Made by a program: the position numbers and the translations under genes. A stretch of 9,785 nucleotides of DNA from Desulfatitalea sp. (lineage in GTDB: Bacteria; Desulfobacterota; Desulfobacteria; Desulfobacterales; Desulfosarcinaceae): NCBI GenBank assembly GCA_018224505.1, contig JAGTVD010000216.1, forward strand, positions 1 to 9,785, written 5' to 3'. This document shows positions 1 through 7,900 of this stretch, piece after piece (position 1 is the first letter of the stretch; every line of letters starts with the position of its first letter). The notes under the pieces are model-generated. The model saw only the letters and a program-made list of their open reading frames with translations, ran no database searches and was not told where the DNA came from.

Positions 1-120
1 CCCCGCTACCGGCAGCACCGGCTCGATGACCACAGTGGCACACCGCGCCATCCCTTCGGCGTAAATGCAATCACTCTGGGAGACCCTGGCAAAAGGATTG
101 ACATGCCCCACGCGATTCAA
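1..120 (-). CDS. Possible 5' end of an unrecognised leftward gene (partial)
   Basis: Read leftwards, one frame stays open from base 171 to the left edge, after a TAG at 174-172. Its translation looks like real protein (it contains HVNPFARVSQSDCIYAEG and then ARCATVVIEPVLPVAG), with codons rich in G at position 1 and G/C at position 3. No ATG lies in the frame. TTG at 120-118 or GTG at 111-109 are the possible starts, and neither has a convincing ribosome binding site; the TTG has only a weak GGA about six bases upstream. I do not recognise the family. The opposite strand is also open (1-231), but its translation is rich in His, Arg and Pro, as shadow frames usually are. This could be the start of a gene divergent from livK, or a decayed remnant that lost its start. 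Sequence to the left is needed to decide. Confidence 0.35.
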   Translation of the reverse strand, partial: MNRVGHVNPFARVSQSDCIYAEGMARCATVVIEPVLPVAG

Positions 121-125
121 ATATT
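98..125 (+). promoter_or_regulatory. Possible sigma-70 promoter for the liv genes
   Basis: TTGACA at 98-103 matches the -35 consensus exactly. After 16 bases it is followed by AATATT at 120-125, which matches four of six -10 positions. Transcription would start near base 132 and leave an untranslated leader of about 150 bases before livK. The site overlaps the first codons of the putative leftward frame, so the two calls partly compete. This is pattern matching only. Confidence 0.3.
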
Positions 126-264
126 GTCCGTTTATGTAGTGGCGAATGTCAGTTATTTGATGAATCAGTGTCTATTGGACGGATGTGGCCGGTGCGCCTG
201 GCGCGTGGCGGCCTGGATGGATGCGCGGTGACGGTAATGCGGCTGAATGGCCGCCCCCTTAAAA

Positions 265-271
265 AAGGAGG
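265..271 (+). promoter_or_regulatory. Ribosome binding site that fixes the livK start
   Basis: AAGGAGG, a near-perfect Shine-Dalgarno sequence, lies eight bases before the ATG at 280. An in-frame ATG at 247 lies upstream of this site and would put it inside the coding region, so 280 is the better start. Starting at 280 also gives a clean signal peptide. Confidence 0.85.
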
Positions 272-279
272 ATCCCATT

Positions 280-1407
280 ATGAAAAAGATGTCTGTGTTC
301 ATGCTGGTTTTGATGATTGGTTTGCTGGGTGCGGGATCTGCGTTGGCCGACGATCCGGTCCGCATCGGCCTGATGGCCCCGCTCACGGGTGCCTGGGCCA
401 GCGAGGGCCAGGATATGAAACAGATTGTCGAATTGCTGGCCGAGTCGCTCAACGCGGCCGGTGGCATCAATGGGCGCAAGGTGCAGGTGATCACCGCCGA
501 CGACGGCGGTGATCCGCGAACCGCCGCTCTGGCCGCACAACGGCTTTCGACCCAAAAGATTGTGGCGGTCATCGGTACCTACGGCTCCGCCGTGACCGAA
601 GCGTCCCAGGGGATCTATGACGAAATGGACATCATCCAGGTCGCCAACGGTTCCACCGCCATCCGTCTTTCCGAAAAGGGACTCAAACATTTTTTGCGCA
701 CCTGCCCCCGGGATGATGAGCAGGGGTTGGTGGCATATCAAACTTTGAAAGACGGTGGCTACAAATCCATCGGTATACTGCACGACAACTCAAGCTACGC
801 CAAGGGGTTGGCCGATGAAGCCAAAACCCTGTTGGACAAGGATGGCGCTAACATCGTTTTTTTCGAAGCCCTTACCCCCAAGCAGAATGACTACACGGCA
901 ATTCTGACCCGGATGCGGGCATCCAACCCTGATGTGGTGTTCTTCACCGGCTACTACGGTGAGGCGGGACTGCTGCTGCGCCAGAAGATGGAGATGAACT
1001 GGCCGGTGCCTTTCATCGGTGGTGATGCCACCAACAATCCGGACTTGGTCAAGATTGCCGGCAATGCCGCTGCCAAGGGGTTCCGTTTTCTGAGCCCGCC
1101 GGTTCCCCAGGATCTGGATACCCCCGAGGCCAAGGCTTTCATGGAAAGCTACCGTGGAAAATACAACGGCGAGCCCGGTTCGGTCTGGGCAGTGCTGGCC
1201 GGGGATGGTTTCCGCGTCGTGGCCAAAGCCATCGAGGCCACCGGCAGCGAGGATCCGGGTAAGATTGTCGCCTATCTGAAAAATGAGCTGAAGGACTTTC
1301 CAGGGCTGACCGGACCGATTTCATTCGATGCCAAAGGCGATCGGGTGGGCGACCTTTACCGGCTTTATGAAGTGGACGCCGGGGGTAAATTCGTTTTGCT
1401 GCCCTGA
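280..1407 (+). CDS. livK: Branched-chain amino acid ABC transporter, periplasmic binding protein (LivK-like)
   Basis: This is the secreted binding protein that captures an amino acid in the periplasm and delivers it to the LivHM permease. From the chosen start it has 375 residues. Residues 1-23 form a signal peptide: MKK, a hydrophobic core, then SALA just before DD, the likely signal peptidase I site. The mature protein opens with VRIGLMAPLTGAWASEGQDM, the typical start of type I periplasmic binding proteins (Peripla_BP_6), and keeps GGINGRKVQVI and the two-lobe layout to the end. Length is normal for the family. It is first in the set livK-livH-livM-livG-livF and lies 43 bases before livH. 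The family also binds proline, aromatic amino acids, amides, urea and aromatic acids, so the exact ligand cannot be read from the sequence. The family call is firm; the substrate is inferred. Confidence 0.93.
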   Translation: MKKMSVFMLVLMIGLLGAGSALADDPVRIGLMAPLTGAWASEGQDMKQIVELLAESLNAAGGINGRKVQVITADDGGDPRTAALAAQRLSTQKIVAVIGTYGSAVTEASQGIYDEMDIIQVANGSTAIRLSEKGLKHFLRTCPRDDEQGLVAYQTLKDGGYKSIGILHDNSSYAKGLADEAKTLLDKDGANIVFFEALTPKQNDYTAILTRMRASNPDVVFFTGYYGEAGLLLRQKMEMNWPVPFIGGDATNNPDLVKIAGNAAAKGFRFLSPPVPQDLDTPEAKAFMESYRGKYNGEPGSVWAVLAGDGFRVVAKAIEATGSEDPGKIVAYLKNELKDFPGLTGPISFDAKGDRVGDLYRLYEVDAGGKFVLLP

Positions 1408-1450
1408 TGATGCCGCATTGGTAACCCATTAATAAAAGGAATCGTCTCTC

Positions 1451-2356
1451 GTGGATCTGTTCCTTCAGCAGCTGACCAATGGGCTGGCAGTGGGCAGCAT
1501 CTATGCTTTGATCGCCCTCGGGTACACCATGGTCTACGGGGTGCTCAAGCTGATCAATTTCGCCCACGGGGATCTGTTTGCCATCGGTGCCTATCTCGGG
1601 CTGACGCTGCTCACCACCTTCGGCTTGTCCCAATATTTGGGACCCATGGGGGTGGTGATCGTGCTGGCGGTGATGGTGATGGGGCTGGTGGCTGTGGTGG
1701 GCGCCGTGTTGGAGCGGGTGGCTTACCGCCCGCTGCGACAGGCCCACCGCCTGTCCGCGGTGGTGTCGGCCATGGGGGCGTCGATCTTCTTCCAGAACGC
1801 CCTGATGCTCGTCTATGGCGCCCGTTACAAGGTCTACCCCCATGATATTTTGCCCAAAAACGCCGTTTCGATCATGGGTTTCGAGATACCCCTGGTGCGT
1901 TTGCTGGTGCTGCTGACCTCTGTGCTGATGATGGTGGCCCTCTATCTGTTCATTCAGAAGACCCGTATCGGCACGGCCATTCGGGCCGCCGCCATCGACC
2001 AGCGGGCCGCCAAACTGATGGGCATCAATGTGGACCGGGTGATCATGATCGTCTTTCTCATCGGCCCTGCCCTGGGTGGGGTGGCCGGACTGATGGTGGG
2101 TCTCTATTACGGTCAGATCAACTTCACCATGGGCTGGATGTACGGTCTTAAAGCCTTCACGGCCGCCATCCTCGGTGGTATCGGCAACATTCCCGGCGCC
2201 ATGGTGGGGGGGCTGTTGCTCGGGGTGATCGAGGCCATGGGCGCGGCCTACATCTCCATTGCCTGGAAGGATGCCATCACCTTCATGGTGCTGATCGCCA
2301 TTCTCATCGTCCGGCCCACGGGGCTGCTCGGTGAGCGGGTCGCGGATAAAGTATGA
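1451..2356 (+). CDS. livH: Branched-chain amino acid ABC transporter permease LivH
   Basis: This is one of the two inner-membrane channel subunits of the Liv/HAAT transporter, 301 residues and strongly hydrophobic. The N-terminus has the LivH hallmark GLAVGSIYALIALGYTMVYG followed by LKLINFAHGDLFAIGAYLG. Near residues 175-210 is the cytoplasmic coupling loop (RAAAIDQRAAKLMGINVDRV) that contacts the ATPase subunits. The C-terminal membrane part contains GLKAFTAAILGGIGNIPGA, also typical. The start is GTG at 1451, ten bases after AAAGGA, and gives the usual MDLFLQQL-type N-terminus. The TGA stop overlaps the livM ATG (ATGA, 2353-2356), which points to translational coupling and equal production of the two permeases. 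Confidence 0.95.
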   Translation: MDLFLQQLTNGLAVGSIYALIALGYTMVYGVLKLINFAHGDLFAIGAYLGLTLLTTFGLSQYLGPMGVVIVLAVMVMGLVAVVGAVLERVAYRPLRQAHRLSAVVSAMGASIFFQNALMLVYGARYKVYPHDILPKNAVSIMGFEIPLVRLLVLLTSVLMMVALYLFIQKTRIGTAIRAAAIDQRAAKLMGINVDRVIMIVFLIGPALGGVAGLMVGLYYGQINFTMGWMYGLKAFTAAILGGIGNIPGAMVGGLLLGVIEAMGAAYISIAWKDAITFMVLIAILIVRPTGLLGERVADKV

Positions 2357-3312
2357 AAGACGTTCGCCCAGTCATCTACGCTGTATTTTGCGGGGCGCTG
2401 CTGCTGGCGCCTTTCTTTCTCAACGCCTACTGGGTGGATGTGCTCAACAATGTCGGGCTCTATGCGATCCTCGGGTTGAGCCTCAACATCATCCTTGGCC
2501 ACGCCGGTCTGTTCCATATGGGCCATGCCGCCTTCTACGCCATGGGGGCTTACACCACCGCCATTATAAACACCTCCTACCAGATCCCGGTGCTCTGGCT
2601 GATGCCGCTGAGCGGTCTTGTGGCCGGTGTGGCGGCCCTGGTGATTGCCCGGCCCATCATCCACTTGCGGGGGGACTACCTGCTGATCGTCACCATCGGT
2701 TTGGTGGAGATCGTCCGCATCGCTCTGATTAACAACGTGTTCGGTATTACCGGCGGCTCCAACGGCATTTTCGGCATCTCGCGCCCCGAGCTATTCGGTT
2801 TCCGCATTCGCCGGCCGGAGCATTTCTTCTTTTTGATCTGGGGTTTTGCGGCGATAACCGTATTTCTCTTCCACCGCCTGGAAAACTCCCGCTTCGGCCG
2901 TGCCCTCAACTACCTGCGCGAGGACGATGTGGCCGCCGAAGGCAGCGGCATCAACACCGCGCACTACAAATTAATCGCCTTCGTGGTGGGGGCCGTCTGG
3001 GCCGGGATGGCCGGAAATATTTTCGCTGCCAAGATGACCATCATCGCGCCGGAATCTTTCAATTTCTGGGAGTCTGTCATTATGTTCATGATCGTTTTGC
3101 TGGGCGGTCGCGGCAGTATTCCCGGCGTGATCCTGGGGGCCTTTTTGATCGTGGGGCTGCCCGAGCTGTTCCGGCAGTTCGCCACCGCCCGCATGCTGGT
3201 GTTCGGGGCCATCATGGTGGCCATGATGATCTTCCGAACCGAAGGCATCCTCCCGCCCCGGCCCAGACGGTATCCTGCGGCCGTGGCGGATGGCGGGGGA
3301 GACGGCCCATGA
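2353..3312 (+). CDS. livM: Branched-chain amino acid ABC transporter permease LivM
   Basis: This is the second inner-membrane channel subunit, 319 residues, and it forms a heterodimer with LivH. It shows the family pattern GLYAILGLSLNIILGHAGLF then HMGHAAFYAMGAYTTAII in the N-terminal third. The coupling loop REDDVAAEGSGINTAHYKL lies near residues 191-210, and the late GGRGSIPGVILGAFLIVGLPE stretch is present. There is no extra N-terminal or fused ATPase domain. It is joined to both neighbours by four-base ATGA overlaps (livH stop/livM start and livM stop/livG start). The last 20 or so residues are polar and rich in Pro, Arg and Gly, as expected for a cytoplasmic tail. Length is at the short end of the family but complete. 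Confidence 0.95.
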   Translation: MKDVRPVIYAVFCGALLLAPFFLNAYWVDVLNNVGLYAILGLSLNIILGHAGLFHMGHAAFYAMGAYTTAIINTSYQIPVLWLMPLSGLVAGVAALVIARPIIHLRGDYLLIVTIGLVEIVRIALINNVFGITGGSNGIFGISRPELFGFRIRRPEHFFFLIWGFAAITVFLFHRLENSRFGRALNYLREDDVAAEGSGINTAHYKLIAFVVGAVWAGMAGNIFAAKMTIIAPESFNFWESVIMFMIVLLGGRGSIPGVILGAFLIVGLPELFRQFATARMLVFGAIMVAMMIFRTEGILPPRPRRYPAAVADGGGDGP

Positions 3313-4073
3313 GTTTGCTGCAACTGCAAAACCTGACCAAGCGGTTCGGGGGGTTGGTGGCGGTGGACAATGTCTCCTTCGATGTGCCCGAAGGCGCTAT
3401 TGTGGGTCTGATCGGCCCCAACGGGGCCGGCAAAACCACCGTCTTCAATCTGATCACCGGCAACTACCGGCCGGACCGTGGCGATATTCTGTTTGACGGC
3501 CGATCCATACGCAAGCTGCCCACGCACCGAATCGTACATCTGGGTATTGCCCGCACCTTTCAGACCATCCGGCTGTTTCCCAAACTATCGGTGGTGGAGA
3601 ATGTGCTGGCCGGGCGTCATTGCCGGATGAAGGCCGGCGTCATCGCCGCCATGCTCCGCCTGCCGGCCCAAAAAAGGGAAGAAACCGCCGCGTTGGCCGA
3701 GGCACGAGCGGAGATGGCCTTCGTGGGTATCGAGCGCGATGCCGATCAGGTGGCTGAAAACCTCTCCTACGGCAACCAGCGGTTGCTGGAGATTGCCAGG
3801 GCTTTGGCCACCGGACCCCGTTTCATCATCCTGGACGAACCGGCCGGCGGCATGAACGATTTTGAAACGGCGAAGCTGATTCGGGTGATTCGCCAGATTC
3901 GGGACCGGGGCATCACCGTGCTGCTCATCGAACACGACATGAGCCTGGTGATGGAGGCCTGCGAACAGTTGGTGGTGCTGGAGAACGGCGCTAAAATCGC
4001 AGAGGGGACGCCGGGTGAGATACAGGAGAATGAGCGCGTGATCGAGGCGTATTTGGGGGTGGAGGAAGAATGA
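3309..4073 (+). CDS. livG: Branched-chain amino acid ABC transporter ATP-binding protein LivG
   Basis: This is one of two cytoplasmic ATPases that power the LivHM permease; 254 residues, normal for LivG. The Walker A motif GPNGAGKTT has its lysine at residue 42. The ABC signature is LSYGNQR at 152-158, where many LivG proteins have LSYGQQR. The Walker B ends LDEP at 175-178 and is followed by AGGMN, the LivG-type loop. The H-loop histidine is at 209 (IEHDMSLV). The C-terminal tail (AEGTPGEIQENERVIEAYLG) is the usual BCA_ABC_TP_C extension. The ATG overlaps the livM stop. Unlike the compact joins upstream, it is followed by an AT-rich gap before livF. All ATPase motifs look intact. Confidence 0.95.
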   Translation: MSLLQLQNLTKRFGGLVAVDNVSFDVPEGAIVGLIGPNGAGKTTVFNLITGNYRPDRGDILFDGRSIRKLPTHRIVHLGIARTFQTIRLFPKLSVVENVLAGRHCRMKAGVIAAMLRLPAQKREETAALAEARAEMAFVGIERDADQVAENLSYGNQRLLEIARALATGPRFIILDEPAGGMNDFETAKLIRVIRQIRDRGITVLLIEHDMSLVMEACEQLVVLENGAKIAEGTPGEIQENERVIEAYLGVEEE

Positions 4074-4079
4074 GGAATC

Positions 4080-4108
4080 GTTTTAAGTCTCAGCGTTAAG
4101 TTTTAAGT
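4080..4108 (+). repeat. Pair of 9-bp direct repeats in the livG-livF spacer
   Basis: GTTTTAAGT occurs at 4080-4088 and again at 4100-4108, exactly 20 bp apart (about two helical turns), with a partial copy GTTAAG at 4095-4100 between them. The arrangement could be a two-site operator, or a scrap of a short AT-rich intergenic repeat. The repeat itself is plain in the sequence; its role is unknown. Confidence 0.5.
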
Positions 4109-4127
4109 GAGGGTATGATAACAATTT

Positions 4128-4133
4128 TATAAT
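4128..4133 (+). promoter_or_regulatory. Possible internal promoter (-10 element) before livF
   Basis: TATAAT, a perfect -10 hexamer, sits in the AT-rich livG-livF spacer. No good -35 is present at 16-19 bases upstream (the best is TTAAGT, three of six), and that region is instead occupied by the second copy of the direct repeat. This would fit an activator-dependent promoter for livF and putA. A chance match in AT-rich DNA is equally possible. Confidence 0.3.
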
Positions 4134-4169
4134 GTATTTCAGTGCGAAAGGATGGGGTGTGACGGGGTG

Positions 4170-4880
4170 ATGCTGCAGGTGGAGAATATTCATGTCCGGT
4201 ATGGCCGGGTGGAAGCCTTGCACGGGGTCACTCTCGAAGTACGGGAAGGGGAGATCGTCACCCTTCTGGGGGCCAATGGTGCCGGCAAATCCACTACCCT
4301 CAACGCCATCTGCGGCATCTTCAAGACCACCGAGGGCGCTATCCGATTCCGGGGTGACAATATCCACACCCTGCCGGCCCACGAGATCGTCACCCGCGGC
4401 GTTGCCCAGGTACCCGAAGGCCGCCGGGTGTTCGGTACCTTGTCGGTGCGCGAAAATCTAAATCTGGGCGCATACACGTGCAACGACAATGCACGCAACC
4501 AGAGTAACTTGCAGCGCGTCTACGCCCTTTTTCCGCGTCTTGCGGAGCGGGCCGGCCAACTGGCCGGCACACTGTCGGGCGGCGAGCAACAGATGCTCGC
4601 CATTGGGCGCGCCCTGATGGCCAATCCAAAAATTTTACTGCTGGACGAACCCAGCCTGGGGTTGGCGCCGCTGCTGGTCAAGGCAATCTTTGACACCATC
4701 CGGGAGATCAATCGGTCGGGACTCACAGTGGTGTTGGTGGAGCAGAATGCAAGGGCGGCCCTGAAACTGGCCCATCGTGGTTATGTGATGGAGGTGGGCC
4801 GCATTGTGCTGGAAGACACCGCCGACCAATTGTTGGCCAATCCGGACGTCCAAAAGGCGTACTTGGGTGGTGTCCGATAA
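4170..4880 (+). CDS. livF: Branched-chain amino acid ABC transporter ATP-binding protein LivF
   Basis: This is the second ATPase of the Liv transporter, 236 residues from the chosen start. Walker A is GANGAGKST with its lysine at residue 40. The signature LSGGEQQ is at 135-141, Walker B ends LLDEP with the aspartate at 159, and the LivF hallmark SLGLAPLLV follows. The H-loop region reads VEQNAR, with Gln where LivG has His, as is normal for LivF. I chose ATG at 4170 because it gives the family N-terminus MLQVENIHVRYG. An in-frame ATG at 4152 would add six atypical residues, and its purine-rich stretch touches the start codon with no spacing. Neither start has a good ribosome binding site. It lies 96 bases after livG and 75 bases before putA. 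Confidence 0.94.
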   Translation: MLQVENIHVRYGRVEALHGVTLEVREGEIVTLLGANGAGKSTTLNAICGIFKTTEGAIRFRGDNIHTLPAHEIVTRGVAQVPEGRRVFGTLSVRENLNLGAYTCNDNARNQSNLQRVYALFPRLAERAGQLAGTLSGGEQQMLAIGRALMANPKILLLDEPSLGLAPLLVKAIFDTIREINRSGLTVVLVEQNARAALKLAHRGYVMEVGRIVLEDTADQLLANPDVQKAYLGGVR

Positions 4881-4943
4881 AGATAGCCCACTTGGCATTT
4901 GAGACAAAAAATCGCTGTTGCTTCCGTGCCTTTGCGCAAATGG

Positions 4944-4949
4944 AAGGAG
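4944..4949 (+). promoter_or_regulatory. Ribosome binding site that fixes the putA start
   Basis: AAGGAG lies six bases before ATG at 4956. The reading frame is open further upstream to a TTG at 4899, but that codon has no Shine-Dalgarno sequence, and the 19 added residues resemble no PutA N-terminus I know. The ATG at 4956 is preferred. Confidence 0.8.
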
Positions 4950-4955
4950 ACCCTG

Positions 4956-7900
4956 ATGGATCCGGTATGTGATGATGCTTTGGTCGAGGAGGCCGCGGCA
5001 CTGGCCCGGGCCTGGCAGGATCGGGCGAATAAGCTGCTTGCCACCGAAGAAAAAGCCTATCAGAAGCAGATCCAGCGACTGCTCGCTCACCCGCGTGATA
5101 AAGTGACATTGACCCGGATCATTGACCAGAGCTTTCGCAGCCAGGATACCGGCCGGGTTGCGGACCAGGTCAACCATCTGCTCAAACGGCATGGGATTCC
5201 CGAATTTTTCGCCATGCGGGATCGTTTGCTGATGCACCTTTTCCTCAATGCCGGCCGCCACCTGCCAAGCGTCTCGGTTCCCAGAATGATCGAGAAGATG
5301 CGCGAGGAGAGCCGACGGATGATTATTGCCGGCGAATCCCGCGCGCTGCGCGCCTATCTAGAGAAGCGTAAAACTGAAGGGGTGCCGGTGAACATCAATC
5401 ACCTGGGTGAAGCGGTTCTGGGTGAGACCGAGGCACGGCGGCGGTTGGCCACCTATGTCGCGGATCTGGAAAACCCGTCGGTGGAATACATTTCGGTGAA
5501 GATTTCCACCATCTATTCCCAGATCCACCCCCTGGCATTCGATCATACGGTGGATGTGCTGGTGGACCGGCTTTCGCGTCTTTATCAAACCGCTGCCCGC
5601 AATGAGTTCGTGAAGGCGGACGGCACTCGGGGTGCCAAATTCGTCAATCTGGACATGGAAGAGTACCGGGACCTGGAGATTACCACCACTGCTTTCATGC
5701 AGGCGCTGGACCAGGATGCCTTTCATAACCACCGTGCCGGGATCGTACTCCAGGCCTACCTGCCGGACAGTCTGCCCATCCAGGAGCGACTCACCCAGTG
5801 GGCCATGGGGCGGGTCGCCAGTGGTGGCGCGCCCATCAAGATCCGTATCGTCAAAGGCGCCAACCTGGAAATGGAGCAGGTGGAATCAGCTCTCTTCAAT
5901 TGGCCCTTGGCCCCTTACGATAATAAGCGGGACGTGGATGCCAATTACAAGCGCATGGTGCACTTCGGCATGCAGCCGGAGCATATCCGGGCGGTGCGCC
6001 TCGGGATCGCTTCCCACAATCTTTTCGAGCTGGCTTATGCCGATTGTCTTGCCCGACGCCACGGGGTCAGCGAGGGCGTTATTTTCGAGATGCTGGAAGG
6101 CATGGCCAACCACGTGCGCCGGGCTATTGCCGAAATGAGCGGTGGCGTACTGCTCTATGCCCCGGTTGCGGCTGCCGAGGAGTTCATTAACGCCATCGCC
6201 TACCTGGTGCGCCGCTTGGATGAAAACACCGGCGAGGAGAACTTTCTGCGCTATGCGCCTGGATTGTCCACCGGCGATGCGGCATGGCAACAGCTGCGAC
6301 AGCAGTTCGCAGACGCCTGCCGCCACATGCCCCGGGCCGCAATCGGCCCCAACCGCATACAGGACCGCGTTGCCGAGCGTTTTCCTGCGGCCATGGGCAC
6401 CTTTTACGAAGGAGAATTCTACAACGAGCCGGATACGGATTGGTCCCTGGCGGCCAACCGGCGATGGGCCGAAGAGATCCGCCGGCGCTGGATGCCGGCA
6501 GCCGCCGAGACGGGCCCCACCCAAATACCACTGGTGGTGGATGGCGGGGCCATACTGGAGCAGCGGGAGATCCGCACGCGCTTCGACCCCAACCAGCAGC
6601 CGCAAGGCGTGCCGGTGGCCGACTATCGCCTGGGAACGATAACGGATATCGACCGGGCGGTCGCCGTTGCAAAGGCCGATCCGGACGGGTGGCGTGCCCT
6701 TTCCCTCGCCGAGCGCCACCGGATACTGGCCCGGGTGGCCATGGAACTGCGCACCGCCCGGGGCGACCTCATCGGCGCCGCCGCTGCCGATACCGGCAAG
6801 TTGTTCACAGAGGCCGATGTGGAGGTGTCCGAAGCCATCGACTTTGCGGAGTACTATCCTTTTTCGGTGCAAGCCATCACCCAAATTCCCACACTCAGGT
6901 CGTCGGGCAAAGGTGTGGGTGCTGTGGTGTCACCCTGGAATTTTCCCATCGCCATTCCCTGCGGGGGCATCTCGGCCGCCTTGGCCGCTGGAAACACAGT
7001 CATTTTCAAGCCCTCGTCAGACGCCGTCCTGACCGCCTGGGTCCTGGTTCAATGCTTCTGGCGCGCCGGCATCTCCCAAAAGGTGCTCCAGTTTCTGCCG
7101 TGCGCGGGGGGTGAAGCCGGTGCCCATCTGGTGACCCACGCCGATGTGGATTTCGTCATCCTCACCGGGGGCACCGAGACCGGGCTGGGCATGCTCGCCC
7201 GCAAACCGGGGATGATGCTCTGTGCCGAAACCGGGGGCAAGAACAGCACTATCGTCACCGCCATGAGTGACCGTGATCAGGCCATCAAAAATATCATTTA
7301 TTCCGCTTTCGGCAACAGCGGCCAGAAGTGTTCGGCCACCTCCCTGCTGATTCTGGAGCGGGAAGTGTATGACAGCAACGCATTTCGCCGTCAGTTGGTG
7401 GATGCCGCCGCCAGCGTCCGGGTGGGGTCGGCCTGGGATTTCAGTCACCGCATCGGCCCATTGGTTCGCCCGCCCGCCGGTGACCTGGAGCGGGCGATGA
7501 CCACCCTGGAGCCCGGTGAATCCTGGGCACTGCAGCCCCAACCGATGGGCACCAACCCCCACCTGTGGACCCCGGGCATCAAATATGGTGTCCAGGCCGG
7601 ATCGTACACCCACATGACAGAGTTTTTCGGGCCGCTGCTGGGGGTGATGCGGGCGGATGACCTGGAACACGCCATCGAACTGGCCAATAGGACCGGCTTC
7701 GGACTGACCGCCGGTCTGGAAAGCCTCGACACCCGGGAACAGGTCCAGTGGCAGGATGCCCTCCGGGCCGGCAATCTTTATATCAACCGTGGCACCACCG
7801 GCGCCATAACCCTGCGTCAGCCCTTCGGGGGCATGGGAAAATCGGCACTCGGACCGGCCATCAAGGCCGGCGGGCCGAACTACGTCACCCAGTTTATGAA

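Noticed and set aside
1..231. Rightward open frame at the left edge
   Set aside because: Its composition (many His, Arg and Pro at first, then mixed) looks like a shadow of the more coding-like minus-strand frame, and it has no recognisable motif.
247..279. Upstream ATG at 247 as the livK start
   Set aside because: It lies before the Shine-Dalgarno sequence at 265-271, which would then be translated, and it puts charged residues before the signal peptide. The ATG at 280 fits both.
1139..1843. Antisense frame across the livK end and livH
   Set aside because: It is very rich in histidine (a shadow of Met/Val/Trp-rich membrane codons) and lies opposite two well-supported genes.
4152..4169. ATG at 4152 as the livF start
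   Set aside because: The purine-rich stretch abuts this ATG with no spacing, and the six added residues are not typical of LivF. It cannot be fully excluded.
4899..4955. TTG at 4899 as the putA start
   Set aside because: There is no ribosome binding site before it, while AAGGAG sits six bases before the ATG at 4956.
5886..6884. Long antisense frame (332 codons) inside putA
   Set aside because: It is opposite clear PutA catalytic motifs, has a His/Gly/Arg-rich shadow-like composition and no recognisable domain. Long antisense frames are common in GC-rich genes.
6284..7114. Same-strand alternative frame (276 codons) inside putA
   Set aside because: Its translation is rich in Arg, Gly and Pro with no motif, and the PutA frame is intact through this stretch, so it is not a frameshifted second half.
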